Assembly: GCA_037447655.1 (NCBI GenBank)
Contig: JBBHKE010000221.1
Coordinates: 74,072 to 138,071 of the forward strand
Reading direction: 5' to 3'
Length of the DNA stretch: 64,000 nucleotides
DNA from: Zygnema cylindricum
Lineage: Eukaryota > Streptophyta > Zygnematophyceae > Zygnematales > Zygnemataceae
Under the pieces are notes generated by a model. The model had not been told where the DNA came from, did not search any database, and was given only the letters and a program-made list of their open reading frames with translations. Position 1 is the stretch's first letter. Every line of letters starts with the position of its first letter. Of the stretch, positions 35,226 through 45,413 are shown one piece after another. The position numbers and the translations under genes are program-made.

Positions 35226-35589
35226 AAATTAGAGTAAAAGAAGGAAAAAAAATATTTTGAAAAAGACGATGGTTAAACCATCAAAGTACAAAACTTGATT
35301 GAAAAAAAACATTGTTCACTACCATTAAAGGCTAGAATTGCAAAACCAGAAGTACGTACAAAAATTGTAAAAGCTAACCAACACTAAGAGTAAAAGAGAG
35401 CAAAAAAAAAACATAGGAAACAAAAATAAACACTAAACCTAAACTACAAAAACACTTAAAATTAGACTATACAGAGGCTGTAGATGACTAAAAAGGGCGG
35501 TCGGCCCAAAGCCTAATACAAAACTACACTAAAGGTCTGAGGAACAAATATCATCAATGTGCACCAGGTGGCGGGGAGGTAAATCTCGT
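35226..35589. other. A-rich intergenic DNA, nothing recognised
   Basis: A-rich sequence with no ORF, repeat or RNA that I can support. Confidence 0.4.
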
Positions 35590-36424
35590 AGGCCTCGGCC
35601 ATCGTTCACCACCATGCTTTGTCAGAGTAGGGCCGATGTTTGAGATCGTTGAAGTGCAACAGAGATACGTTGGCGGTAAAAGGCTGACATGAGAGCCGAG
35701 GGAGGGTTGCCAAGTCCTCGGGCCTCAAATGACCGTCGAGCACAATCACGGATGAAGTTGTCGAATGACGAGTCCAAGGTCCCAAATATCTCCAAAGCGA
35801 ACGGTATAAGTTGTCGGCTGGGTCCCGATGAGCGTAATCGCGTTTTTCAGAAGCCGCTGCATCGCAAGCCGCAACTCCAGTATGTAATGCCGCACGCGTT
35901 GAAACATGGGATCCCGTCGGGTCGGTCAAAACTACATCCCCCAATGTTCTATGTGCGCCTACCAAAAACACGAGGTCCACGCGAGGGCCGCGCACTCCCC
36001 GAGATTGAGAACGTGGCTGGAGGATATGCAACACCTCACGTTTTACCGTATACCCGGCATCACTACCAACCGAGGCGACTGCATCTCAAACCATATCATG
36101 CACCGCTGTACGTTCTCCACCGTGTGATCATCAGAGCAAATGGACGCACTGCTCATCTATAGATTGGCGACAAACGCAACGAGGCTTACCCAAAAGCGAA
36201 GGGTGTGGCAAGCCAAGACGTAAATGGAGTGCACAAGAAAATTGTTGACAAGATAAACAAAGTGAGGCAAAAATTGGAGTAGCGACGAGCCAAGCCCGAG
36301 CACCTGGTCCTGAACAAGAGCGCAGTCGAGCACGTGCGTCAGCCGTAGGTAGCGCCTCATGTAAGTTTATAAAATCACCGGCGGCGACCTTATCGGTGAT
36401 ATGTGAAGCAATATAAAACAACAA
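35590..36424 (-). pseudogene. 3' end of a LINE-like retroelement (post-RT region)
   Basis: On the minus strand: GPGARAWLVATPIFASLCLS, then LRLGLPHPSLLGKPRCVCRQ with a Cys pair, then a shifted frame with HDMV*DAVASVGSDAGYTVKR, then RVDLVFLVGAHRTLGDVVLT followed by DPT and AACDAAASEKRDYAHRDPAD. I recognise this order from the C-terminal part of reverse-transcriptase proteins widespread in plants and algae; the D...DVVxxDPT part resembles a restriction-like nuclease core. At least one frame change and one TGA are present and no RT domain lies upstream, so this is a 5'-truncated dead copy, as is usual for LINEs. The family assignment is from memory of its motif order. Confidence 0.6.
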
Positions 36425-37470
36425 TTAGAGTTCCAAAAAAATAAACTAATCGAGTATTATTGCATCGTTATACTAGCTTGAAAGTCTTCAAAATTGAATA
36501 AAAAAATAGTAAAAAAAAGAAAAAAAAAAGAACAAAGGACAAATACACGACAATAAAAACTACATAATCGCAACAACTACAAGAAACGATTATTTCAAAA
36601 CTTCCAACATCTACAACTCTACTGAATAAGGCAAATAGTCAAATACAACTAGAAAAGATAAGGTTGAAAAAAGTCGTAAAGCTCATAAAGCCATGAAGTA
36701 CAAAAGTACAAAAGTACAAAAATTATAGAGGACACAAAGTATTTAAAAGTATCAAAGAAAAATAGTACCAAAGAAAAGAACATAAAGAACAAAAAGTACA
36801 TAAAGTACAAAAGTATTAAGTTCAAAGGGTTCAAAAAGTCTACTGCAATTTACTGGTGCCTCCTAAATAGCCTATTCAAATAAACAATTCATAATTATTT
36901 TATAAATTGTTTTAAATACCGCCTTGAAAAGAACATTTATAGTTAATAAAAATGTATAAGTCATTTCAAATACAGATTAAGGGAGATAAAATTGCAGTAG
37001 AAAAAAGGAAAAAAGAAGGAAAAGTTTTATTGATTATTCCTAAAAGTAGTGGAGAATACCACAACATTATTCTAAACCCTAAAAAAAAACAATAAGATTC
37101 AGAAAAACAAAAAAGGAAAAATTATAAAAAAACAAAAAACGACAAAAAACAACCCTTTAAAAAGTCATTTATCCTCTTTCGAAGTCGAAGACACAAAAAA
37201 TTGAATTTATATCCAAGTGTATTTTCGAATATTTTTTAAAATTGTAAATCAATTTCACTTTGTTGCAATGACGGGTGCTATAATTTTATTGCTCTATGTT
37301 TTGTAAATGATAAACGATACATGCCATAAAGTGTGTGAACACCCATAACTATTCTGGTTGACAAACGTCTGATTGTTCTCTCTCACTATTTTTATTTACA
37401 ATCGTCATCATTTTTTCATTTTATTATATATTTTATCTCTGTGATTCATCGTTTTACTGTCTATCTGTCT
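36425..37470. other. A-rich intergenic DNA, no gene
   Basis: Low-complexity A/AAC/AAG-rich sequence, including a run of AAAGTACA repeats at 36690-36830. No supported feature. Confidence 0.4.
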
Positions 37471-37928
37471 CCCTAGAGGTAATTAGCGACGAGAGTGTCT
37501 CATTGCTGGATGGTATGTGTTATTTTCTTGCCAGTCAATGACGAGAACGTCTCGTCACTCAATGGCATGCTTGACCTTTTCACCATTCAGCACCGACATT
37601 GTGTCAACACAAGATGTCGGGATCCATTTCTCCATCACATTATTATTTGTCCCCTAATTTTCATCTACGTTTACCTTTGCACTTAACAATAATAATCGAC
37701 CATCTTGCTCTCATATTATCCGACTTGTGTTTTTATATTTCACATTTTTGATTTTTCATTCTCCATTTTCCTATTCGTCTCTATCCCATTATTTTGATAT
37801 ATTTATCATCCTTTCTATCACATTTTCTCTCTATTTCATATCATTGTCTCTCTTATCTTTGTTGTCTTTATGTCATACTATAATTTCTGCCATCCACCGA
37901 CTATGATGTGTCGTCGCTAAATGGTATA
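37471..37928. repeat. Fragment with TTAGCGACGA ends (CACTA-like subterminal motif)
   Basis: TTAGCGACGAGAGTGTCTCA at ~37482 and GTGTCGTCGCTAAATGGTAT at ~37909 are inverted copies of a GCGACGA word, with a further ATGACGAGAACGTCTCGTCA palindrome between. The same word builds the hairpin arrays at 61.1 and 63.9 kb. The chromovirus LTR begins at 37929 and may have inserted here. Confidence 0.4.
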
Positions 37929-38394
37929 TGTAAAAGGGACAAAATACCACAGTGCACAACGGAGGATACCAAGGACCTCCTCGTAGGAACAGAAAGATCA
38001 CACCACAAGGACAAGTAAGGGTTGCGCTTTATTACTCGAAGAAGATTACAACATCCAGCGCTCGCTGCGAAGGTCTACTCAAAGAGTCTGTCCTTGCACT
38101 AAGTCTGCTCCACTATTTAAACTAACCGTCGGCTAGTCAACCTATTACTGGACTATTGTAACGTGGACCTTCACGGTCAATCGCGATCTATCCAAAATAT
38201 CTTTATAGAACAATACAATTCAATCTACATTCCGCGGCGTTGCTATGCTACGCTGCCAAATTGATACGCTAATCTACTACGTTGTTACGCTGCTATGTTG
38301 CGCTGGTATAGAATCGCAGCTGCGCTGCTCTGCAACTGCAACTATAGCAGCATAGTTTCTAGCCGCTAAGTAATAAACTATGTACCCTGTTACA
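37929..38394 (-). repeat. Chromovirus copy 1, 3' LTR
   Basis: On the minus strand it starts TGTAACAGGG and ends CCCTTTTACA (466 bp), matching the LTR at 53424-53902 in order (GGTCTACTCAAAGA, ACGTGGACCTTC, ATCTACATTC, GCGGCGTTGCTAT). It is dense in repeated GCAGCG/GTTGCTATG words. The PPT lies just before it. Confidence 0.85.
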
Positions 38395-38408
38395 GTGCCT
38401 CCCACTAT
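38395..38408 (-). promoter_or_regulatory. Chromovirus polypurine tract
   Basis: ATAGTGGGAGGCAC on the minus strand directly abuts the TG of the 3' LTR. The equivalent GAGGGAGGCA occurs at 22558-22567. It primes plus-strand DNA synthesis. Confidence 0.75.
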
Positions 38409-38430
38409 GGATTCAGCGTCCCGCTGAACC

Positions 38431-39624
38431 TTACTCAAGGAAACCCGAATTGCCGGAGTATGTCATAGGTCTCCTCACGGTACTCCTCGAATTCCTATCG
38501 TAGGGTGTCGAGTTGATTTTGGAGCTGCTCATATCGAGTCGCAGCGCAATATGGTTGTATGCCACTGCCAAGCGCCTCCGAGTGATTCGCTCCCGAACCT
38601 GGTCCTCCCCTTCCTCTTGTTCCGTAGTTGGTTCCTCGGGTGGCGGCGGAATGGCCGCCAGTGCCAGTGCTTCAGGTGTCGGAACTTGGGGAGCTTTGGG
38701 CTCCTCGGCTTGCTGCTCCTCTTTTGCCGCTTCCTCTATTGGTTCCCATCGAGGTACCTTCCTTAATTTGAAAGAATTGTGTTTTTTGGCCGCTCGGGCC
38801 CGCTGTAAAGAGTTCTTCCGAGCCAACTTGACTGCCCGTACCTCGGGTGTGACCTCTGCCCAAGAGATGATGTTGTGAAGGCAGACATCCCACAGGTGAT
38901 ATTGGTGAAGTAACCCGAGAACATCCACCCAGTAACGGTAGTGATCTTCGACCACCTCCACAAACGGCAAGGCATGGGGGTTTAGTTGCACATAACCCTT
39001 GTGGTTATTTCCCAGGTCCTTTGTCCTCATAAAATTCCAGGCCAGGTGTGATGGTACGTTGGCGCGGATAAAGATAGGGTCCCCGGGCTTTACGGTATGC
39101 CACTCTTCCGGCCACTCTGCAGGTTCCCAATAAAAGCGCATCGCGAAGCTAAAAGTGGGATCCAGATACCGCGTGTCATTAGGGAGTGGAAAGAGATAAT
39201 CGGGAATTTCTTCCCCCTTTTCACTCTCTTCGCCCGTGTCCTCTCGTCCCCCTTGCGAGAGAAACACATCATCACCACTGGGATATTGTGCCTCCGCCTT
39301 CTTTTTCGCACTTTCAAAAGACTGCTCATTTTTGGTACTCTCCTTATTGGGGTCCCGCATCACCTTCAGTTCCGAGGCGCGCTCCTCAATTGACGGAGGT
39401 GTTGGTTCTCGTTCTGGCTCCTCCACCTCCGAGAGCTCATGATCTTCCTTATACTCCTGATCCCCTTCCCGGACCGGGGTGTATTCGGGGTCCTGTGAGT
39501 TTTCCGACCCCTCCTCTCCACTAATTTCTACCGGCCCTACCGCGCTACTAGCTGTTTCCTCCGATTTTGGCTCCGCTTCTCATTCTCTCCTTCGGTCTGC
39601 CTCTACCATGGCCTCTGTCGCCAT
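38431..39624 (-). pseudogene. Extra ORF downstream of chromovirus pol, unknown WPE/WD domain
   Basis: From an ATG at 39624 (MATEAMVEADRRRE) the frame is open to 38431 except for one TGA at ~39580. The order is: a highly acidic ~150-residue N-terminus (PEYTPVREGDQEYKEDHELS), a compact domain with WEPAEWPEEW, NVPSHLAWNFM, HYRYWVDVLGLLHQYHLWDV and VRAVKLARKNSLQRARAAKK, a Pro/Glu-rich linker, and a C-terminal part. The true C-terminus seems to lie one frame over (YEQLQNQLDTLR; EFEEYREETYDILRQ), as in the copy at 22.4 kb, so a late frameshift exists too. It lies after the chromodomain on the same strand, just before PPT and LTR, the place of additional ORFs in some gypsy elements. The middle domain recurs in the gene at 61.6-63.8 kb. 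Function unknown. Confidence 0.75.
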
Positions 39625-40100
39625 TAACAATCTATCGGGACGGGGCACATCCCCTTGCCCCACCCTTACCACCATTAACAATCTATCGGGACGGGGCACA
39701 TCCCCTTGCCCCACCCTTACCACTCTCCTCCTTTTTGGTAGGAAAGAGGACGACGACGCTATGGATGTTGTCGTATAGGACAATTCAAGTAACTCAAGAA
39801 GCGAAGGTAAGCAGGTTATGCGGAGTGAAGCACTCTGCAAACTGTTCGGACTAGGTTGGTCACGGAAGCAGATGGCTGCTTTATCTTGGAGAGTTGAGGA
39901 TTTCATGATTGGAGTCTTCCATGCGTCGCAGCGTGCTAGAGTATCGCAATGTCCAACCTTTAGTACCCTGCGCTGCTGCGACGACACCGAGGGTTCGTCG
40001 TTACCAATGTGATAAAACCCAACAGCGCCGTTGCGCTTTTCTGTCAGTGCAGCGATAGCGCTGCGATTCTCTGACGGCACCGTGATAACGCTGCGCTTCG
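39625..40100 (-). pseudogene. Spacer between chromodomain and extra ORF, open frame with 51-bp duplication
   Basis: This open minus-strand frame (40080-39580) contains a 51-bp in-frame tandem duplication encoding VRVGQGDVPRPDRLLM twice (39625-39726). It runs into the extra ORF's ATG without a stop. It is not conserved enough to call a domain; it may be the N-terminal extension of the extra ORF. Confidence 0.4.
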
Positions 40101-41090
40101 GTGGTTACGCAATCACAACGCTGCGGTCCGATAACATCGCCGCTGCGTTTCTTCGCCTCGTCCCTAATATGATTGCGATGGTTGCGACACTGCAATTAGC
40201 TCTTTTATCGCGTCCGCTGCGATTACCCCTCCGATTAAGCCGAGTGTCCTCACTCTGCTGAAACCTGCGAAGCAACTCAAGCGAGTGTAGATCTTTCTCG
40301 TCCACCCAAGAGTTGTCCTCCACCCCGTAGCCCTTCCAACGTACCAAATATTGGCTAGAGGTAGGATTTCGAGAGCGACGCGACTGAAGGATCTCTTCCA
40401 CTTCATACTCGTCCGTTGCGCCCCGAACGGGAATTGAAGGAGTATTTGGCCGTCTATTGGGAAAAATCAAATTGGTGTCGCGATATGGTTTGAGAAGAGA
40501 AACAAAGAAGACATTGTGGATATGCCACTTCTTCGGTATATCCAACTTATAAGCCACTTCTCCCACCAGTGAAAGGACGGTGAACAGGCGCGTGAATTTT
40601 GGTGCCAGTTTCTTAGAGAGCACACCCAGTAATGATAAGTTTGCCACACTAAGGCGAACCTTATCACCCACGCTCAAAATGGTGTCCTTTCGGTGCGCGT
40701 CGGCTTGCGACTTTTGACGATCCTTTGCAAGTTGAAGCGCCTTCGCCACTTTTTGCAGATTTTCTTGCAGCGTTTTGGCAAAATCAAGGGCCGTGGGTGT
40801 AGGGCAGTCTGGTACCAACAAATTTTGAGGAATTGTGGGTTGTCGTCCATTGAGGGAGAATAGTGTAGCGTTCGTTGACGAGTGCATTGCACTGTTGTAC
40901 GCCACTTTGATTGCCGTTAAATGCTTCACCCAATCCGTTTGGTGTACCGATACGTACGCCCGTAAAGCCTCCTCCAAAGCCCGATTCATTCTTTTGGTCT
41001 GACCATCCATTTAAGGGTGGTAAGCCGTGGACATGGACAACTCCGTTCCACACAGCTCAAACACGTTTCTCCAAAAGTGGTTTACGAACT
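40101..41090 (-). pseudogene. Chromovirus integrase C-terminal half and chromodomain
   Basis: On the minus strand: MDGQTKRMNRALEEALRAYV, where the family has DGQTER, so the third catalytic acidic residue (Glu) is Lys. Next come the integrase C-terminal region (VGDKVRLSVANLSLLGVLSK; HNVFFVSLLKPY) and a chromodomain (EYEVEEILQSRRS, QYLVRWKGY, NSWVDEKDL, ELLRRFQ), which targets such elements to modified histones. A stop (TAA in place of the Gln codon of HPQ) lies just upstream at ~41008-41013. From ~40240 down the sequence is packed with CGCTGCG words like those of the LTRs. Confidence 0.85.
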
Positions 41091-41499
41091 TTCAATCGCG
41101 GTCGCTGACGATTCTTTTCGGAAGTCCGTGATGACGGAATATCTTGCAAAAGAATAGGTCTGCCACCTCCCGCGCTGTGGCTATGGTTGTTGTGGGTAGA
41201 AAATACGCCATTTTCGTTAGATAATCCACGACGATGAAGATAGAGTCATAGCCCTCCCGAGTCAACGGAAGAGCCACGATGAAATCCATTGAAATCGCCT
41301 CCCAAGGAACCGTTGATATCGGAAGGGGTTGTAACAAACCCTTTTGCCCCGATTCCGATTTATTCCTATTATAAGAGTCACACGTCCGGACATAATCCGC
41401 AATGTCTCGAGTTATGTTCGGCCAATAATACGCCTTAGCGACACGTGCCGTTGTTTTATCTTGCCCGAAATATCTGCTGAGCGGTTCGTCATGACTCAT
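41091..41499 (-). pseudogene. Chromovirus integrase N-terminal half
   Basis: It contains the zinc-binding HHCC region (HDEPLSRYFGQDKTTARVAK, YYWPNITRDIADYVRTCDSY), with the last Cys replaced by Tyr. The first two catalytic Asp regions follow (AISMDFIVALP, IFIVVDYLTKMAYFLP, then RIVSDRD). Integrase inserts the DNA copy into the genome; with the Cys and Glu changes this copy should be inactive. Confidence 0.85.
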
Positions 41500-41930
41500 T
41501 TTAAGTATTGCATGACGTAATTATTGGTTTGTCGGAACGAAGTCTGGTTGTCTGACTTGGTCTGTACCGCCACATGCCATTGGTTATTCGAATTAATACC
41601 ATCCGTTTAAAGAGTTCCCTGATTGTCACGTCTCGTCGTAAGCGACCTTGATTCTACTCAACCAGTGCTCGTCCACTTGTAACGTACTGGTGACTGCGCA
41701 GAGTGTAGGAACTTGCGCTGCGTCCGAAGCACCAGTGTTCTTTTTCACAGAATTTGTGTTGCTATCATGCGATGCTTGCGATCGTTGCTCTGTAATCGGC
41801 GCAGCTACGCCGGGTCTCCTAGACAGCGCGTTCGCCGAGTTCGTCTTTCCCGCTTGTACTCAATAGCAAGTTCCGACCCAAAAGTCTGAAGAAACGTCAT
41901 CCATCGCACTTGTTTCTTGGACAACTTTGG

Positions 41931-43128
41931 CTATGTTTCTAGGTATTGTAGGGCGTGTTGATCCGTGATAAATCTGATCCGCTTTCCCTGAACGTAACAT
42001 TTCCAAACCTTCAGCGCATTTATGATTGCGATTGTTTCTTTCTCGTGTGTGGCCCAGTTAAGCTCCGCTGTCTTTAGTTTTTCGACTGTCGTAGGCAATG
42101 GGTTGGAGGCCTGTTCCTTGATCCTGCATAAGGATCGCTTCAATTGTCGTATCGCTGGCGTCGGTGATTATTGTCCAAGGCAAGTCCGGGTCGGAAACAG
42201 CTAACACAGGGGCGGTAACCAACCGCTCCTTAAGCGTGTTAAAGGCTGCCCCTTGCGCCGACTTCCACTCACAGGGCACGTCATTTTTGAGTAATTCCGT
42301 GAGTGGTGCAGCAATTTGTGCAAACCCTTTAACAAAACGACGATAGTAGGAGCATAATCCAAGAAAGCTCCGTAACACTGTAATGCTCGCCGGCTGCGGC
42401 CACTCCTTCACTGCCCTAGTTTTATTCGGATCCACTGCGATGCCCTCCCGGCTCACCACATGGCCCAAAAAATCATTTTCTCTTCCAAGAAGTCGCATTT
42501 ACTTCTTTTTGCGTACAATTGGTTTTCCCGAAGGACTTGCAGGACCATCCGGAGATGCTTCATATGATCCTCTAGCGTGCGGCTATACACCAAGATGTGG
42601 TCTAGAAAGACGATTACAAACGCGTCCAAATATTGTCGAAAGATGGAATTCATCAAATGCATAAAAGTTGTCGGTGCATTAGTCAACCCGAACGGCATAA
42701 CTCGAAGCTGGAAATGGCCGTATTGAGTTCTAAACGTTGTCTTTTCCACATCTTCCTCGCCAATTTTAATCTGATGGTAACCGCTTCGCAAGTCTATCTT
42801 CGAAAAATATTTAGCTCCTCATAATCGATCCAACAATTCGTCTATCCTCGGTAGAGGGTATGCATTCTTCACCGTTAACTTGTTTAGCACTCGGTAATCC
42901 ACACACATACGAAAACCTCCATCTTTCTTATTCACGAAGAGGACGGGGGCTCCATACGGTGACTTGCTCGGTTCGATTGCTCCGGCTTCGACCAACTCCG
43001 CAAGTTGCTTTTTGAGTTCGTCTAATTCGGTGTAACTCATCCTGTACATCTGCTTAGCCGGGGGTACTGCTTCGGGCACAAGCTCTATCTTGTGGTCTAC
43101 CTCGCGCTTTGGAGGTAATCCTTCTGGG
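41931..43128 (-). pseudogene. Chromovirus reverse transcriptase and RNase H
   Basis: In order on the minus strand: RT fingers ([30 protein letters not shown]), a TGA just before [37 protein letters not shown], and the catalytic box [13 protein letters not shown]. The family has (Y/F)xDD, so the second Asp is His. The thumb/connection ([20 protein letters not shown]) and RNase H (ATHEKETIAIINALKVWKCY, ITDQHALQYLE) follow. Several frame changes are present. The RT cannot be active. A nested element is inserted right at its N-terminal side (43129). Confidence 0.9.
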
Positions 43129-43133
43129 AGCTT
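43129..43133. repeat. Target-site duplication AGCTT, left copy
   Basis: AGCTT directly precedes the TGAAAC end of the nested element and is repeated at 47466-47470 after its TTCAACA end. Removing the element and one copy rejoins the host pol frame between DVFPPK and LPEGLPPK. Confidence 0.9.
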
Positions 43134-44327
43134 TGAAACTCTGAGACCTCCATTGGCCCTCAGAGTATGCAGATCCAAAAGAAGCTAATCTAGATAGTGC
43201 CGACTCCAAGTTGATATAAACCCAAATGACTGACCCCTTGACAGTCAGAACCCCAATATATATTCACCCCTGTGAAATAACACTTTCTGTGTGCTCAGTT
43301 CCACCACAGAATGCAAAGTTAGAATATGAGATTTGGACACATTCACCCACTTTGACTTTCCCTTAGAAATACAGCCACCCTGGCAGACAAAAACTCTGAC
43401 CGACTACACCCCTGTGTAGCCTAGACTCCCTTGAGTCCGCAGCAAAAAGAATCACTGAAAATGGTCAAGTAAATTGATAGTTATGGCTGATCAAAGTTTG
43501 CCATTTATACAAGGTGCTCTCTGGGAGAGGCAGCTGCCTACCCAAAATTTTCTAAGTCCTAAACCCTCTCTAAAACTCTATCTACTGAAGTACGGCACCA
43601 ATCAAATTACTGTGTCGTACAGAAAAGTACAGGTGCCGGTGTACTTTCTGTACGGCCATTGTACAACATGGCCAAATTCTCGACACGTGTCATAGCCGGA
43701 TTTGTTTCCGCAATCTCCGGAGTCGCCGCAATCCAACATTGTCGCGCCACGTGTCACATTACGTGGCGATGGCTGAAAAAACGCCAAAAGTACATGTTCC
43801 GTGATCGCGGCACCAATCGTGGCCGTCCGATCAAACCGGATACAATTTTAGTCGTTGAAAATACGCGCGCGATATTTGTTTCGCGTTCGAAACAAATGCG
43901 CGGTATCCGTTTCATAAAATACATTAAATCGTACTCCGTACTATACAAAACTGTATCTATGTATTGCGTATCTATTTCCCGTTATACGAACTAGTCTACG
44001 TGTACAAATATAAATATTTATCAAACGTCACGTACTCTAGCACTGGCTCTAGTCATATTGGTTAAAGCTAACGGCTGGTAAGACGGAAGAAAGGTACCAA
44101 GATCGAATCCTGGGTCCGTCAATCTTTTTAGATAACTCTATCAAGATTGCCCTTCCTGTCCTCTTTGGACAGCTTAGCCATCCATGGATCCAACTCCTCC
44201 TCAAGTCTTCAGTGACTGCCACAAGTGTGGGGACTTGAGTGAAGAGTTAGAGGCAGGCTGTCACTGTCCCCTTTTTACCTTTTTATATTTACAAACTCTA
44301 GACCTAGAAAATACTTAAATTTCAACA
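43134..44327 (-). repeat. Copia A 3' LTR (1194 bp)
   Basis: It pairs along its whole length with 46273-47465. It contains the tRNA-like module (A-box-like GGTTAAAGCTAACGG near 44060, B-box GATCGAATC at 44101-44109) and an open frame of 111 codons (43659-43994) that is broken in the sister LTR, so not a gene. Confidence 0.9.
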
Positions 44328-44355
44328 CTCCCCTTATTTTCTAGTCTACTTACTT

Positions 44356-45036
44356 TCAACTCCCATCAAAAACAACAAATACATATATATATATTTTTCT
44401 TTCATTTTCCCTTTTTCCTTCATGAAGCTTCAAGCGAATATTTTTATATTTAAGAAAGTGTATTAGATGACCAAAAATAATTTCATCTTGTCGATCATAC
44501 ATTTTATTTAACATCCCATTTTTCATAAATTCGAGCAAAGATTTTATCCACTTCATCACTCTTTTATCCACACACAAACAGATTTCCCTCTTGCGATCCA
44601 AACAGCCAGCCCCATCTCCAATCTGCAACATACACCCAGATGCTAACCCTTTTACAGGCACATCTTCACAAGTGACATCACACCAAGTAGTAACGTCAAA
44701 TCCATCCACCCCCAAATATTCCCAACAAACACTAGTCCCCACTAAGTTCTTTATAAGATCTACATCTTTCGTACTCATATTTTTATCTATGATAGTTACC
44801 CCATTTTCTGAACTTCCCTCACTCTCTCCCATGGAATTCTTTCCACTATTACTTTCTATTCCCAATAAACATTTCTCTTCTCCCCTATCCTTTAAAACCC
44901 CCTCTAGAATTAATTCTCCCCTTTCCTCGGAATCCGTTGAAGTCTCCCTTGCCGACCAGTTTTCTGTTTCCAAAATATCTATGAAACTATCCTCAATATT
45001 TTGAACTTCTTCAAGTATCTCCTCTCTTTGTACAAT
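44356..45036 (-). CDS. Unknown ORF of the nested element, acidic N-terminus
   Basis: The frame is open from about 45036 (EEILEEVQNIEDSFIDILET) through METENWSARETSTDSEERGE to 44356. The first third is acidic and Ser-rich; the rest has paired Cys (WCDVTCEDV, CLDRKREICLCVDKR) and a basic, hydrophobic tail. No domain is recognised. It occupies the position of pol. The start codon is uncertain because an LTR fragment interrupts the region upstream. A similar acidic ORF follows gag in the plus-strand element at 24.9 kb. Confidence 0.5.
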   Translation of the reverse strand: MVQREEILEEVQNIEDSFIDILETENWSARETSTDSEERGELILEGVLKDRGEEKCLLGIESNSGKNSMGESEGSSENGVTIIDKNMSTKDVDLIKNLVGTSVCWEYLGVDGFDVTTWCDVTCEDVPVKGLASGCMLQIGDGAGCLDRKREICLCVDKRVMKWIKSLLEFMKNGMLNKMYDRQDEIIFGHLIHFLKYKNIRLKLHEGKRENERKIYIYVFVVFDGS

Positions 45037-45413
45037 GTCCGTACATAAAGTACACCGGCAGCTGTACTTTTGCGTACGGAACTCAATTCTGATTGGTTCC
45101 GTACATCAGTAGATAGAGTCTGTGAGAGAGATAGGACTTAGAAAAATTAGAAGATAAGACCCCCTCTCCCAGAGAGCTTCTGTACAAAAGGTCAACTTTG
45201 ACCCTCCATAACTTACTGCTCAGGGGAGCAAATTCAGAGATTCTTTTTGCTACCGACTCAGGGGAGTCTTGCCTTTAAAGGGGTGCAGGTGGTCAGGGCT
45301 TTTGTCTGCCAAGGTGGGAGTTATTTTTGCTGGAACTCAAAGGGGTCAGGATTATCCTAGAGGCTTCTTGGAAGCTGTATTCCCTGAGGACTTATAGAGG
45401 TCTCAGAGTTTCA
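45037..45413 (+). repeat. Inverted, truncated LTR of a family A relative
   Basis: Ending ...GGTCTCAGAGTTTCA at 45413, this is the reverse complement of the first part of the family A LTR (TGAAACTCTGAGACC). It shares GAAGCTTCTAGATAATCC-type and TCTCAGAGAGCTT-type blocks with the copy at 16.4 kb. It lies between gag and the acidic ORF, in the opposite orientation to the element. Confidence 0.6.

Noticed and set aside
35689-36162. 157-residue plus-strand ORF
   Set aside because: Antisense of the LINE-like fragment, whose minus-strand frame has the recognisable motifs.
38513-38878. 121-residue plus-strand ORF
   Set aside because: Shadow of the extra ORF on the minus strand; Ala/Ser-rich through complementary Pro/Glu codons.
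43659-43994. 111-residue ORF in the family A LTR
   Set aside because: It lies wholly inside an LTR and is broken by an indel in the sister LTR (46799-47133).
44041-44120. tRNA gene inside the family A LTR
   Set aside because: A- and B-box-like blocks and a T-arm are present, but no anticodon arm or full acceptor stem can be drawn; kept as a tRNA-like module.
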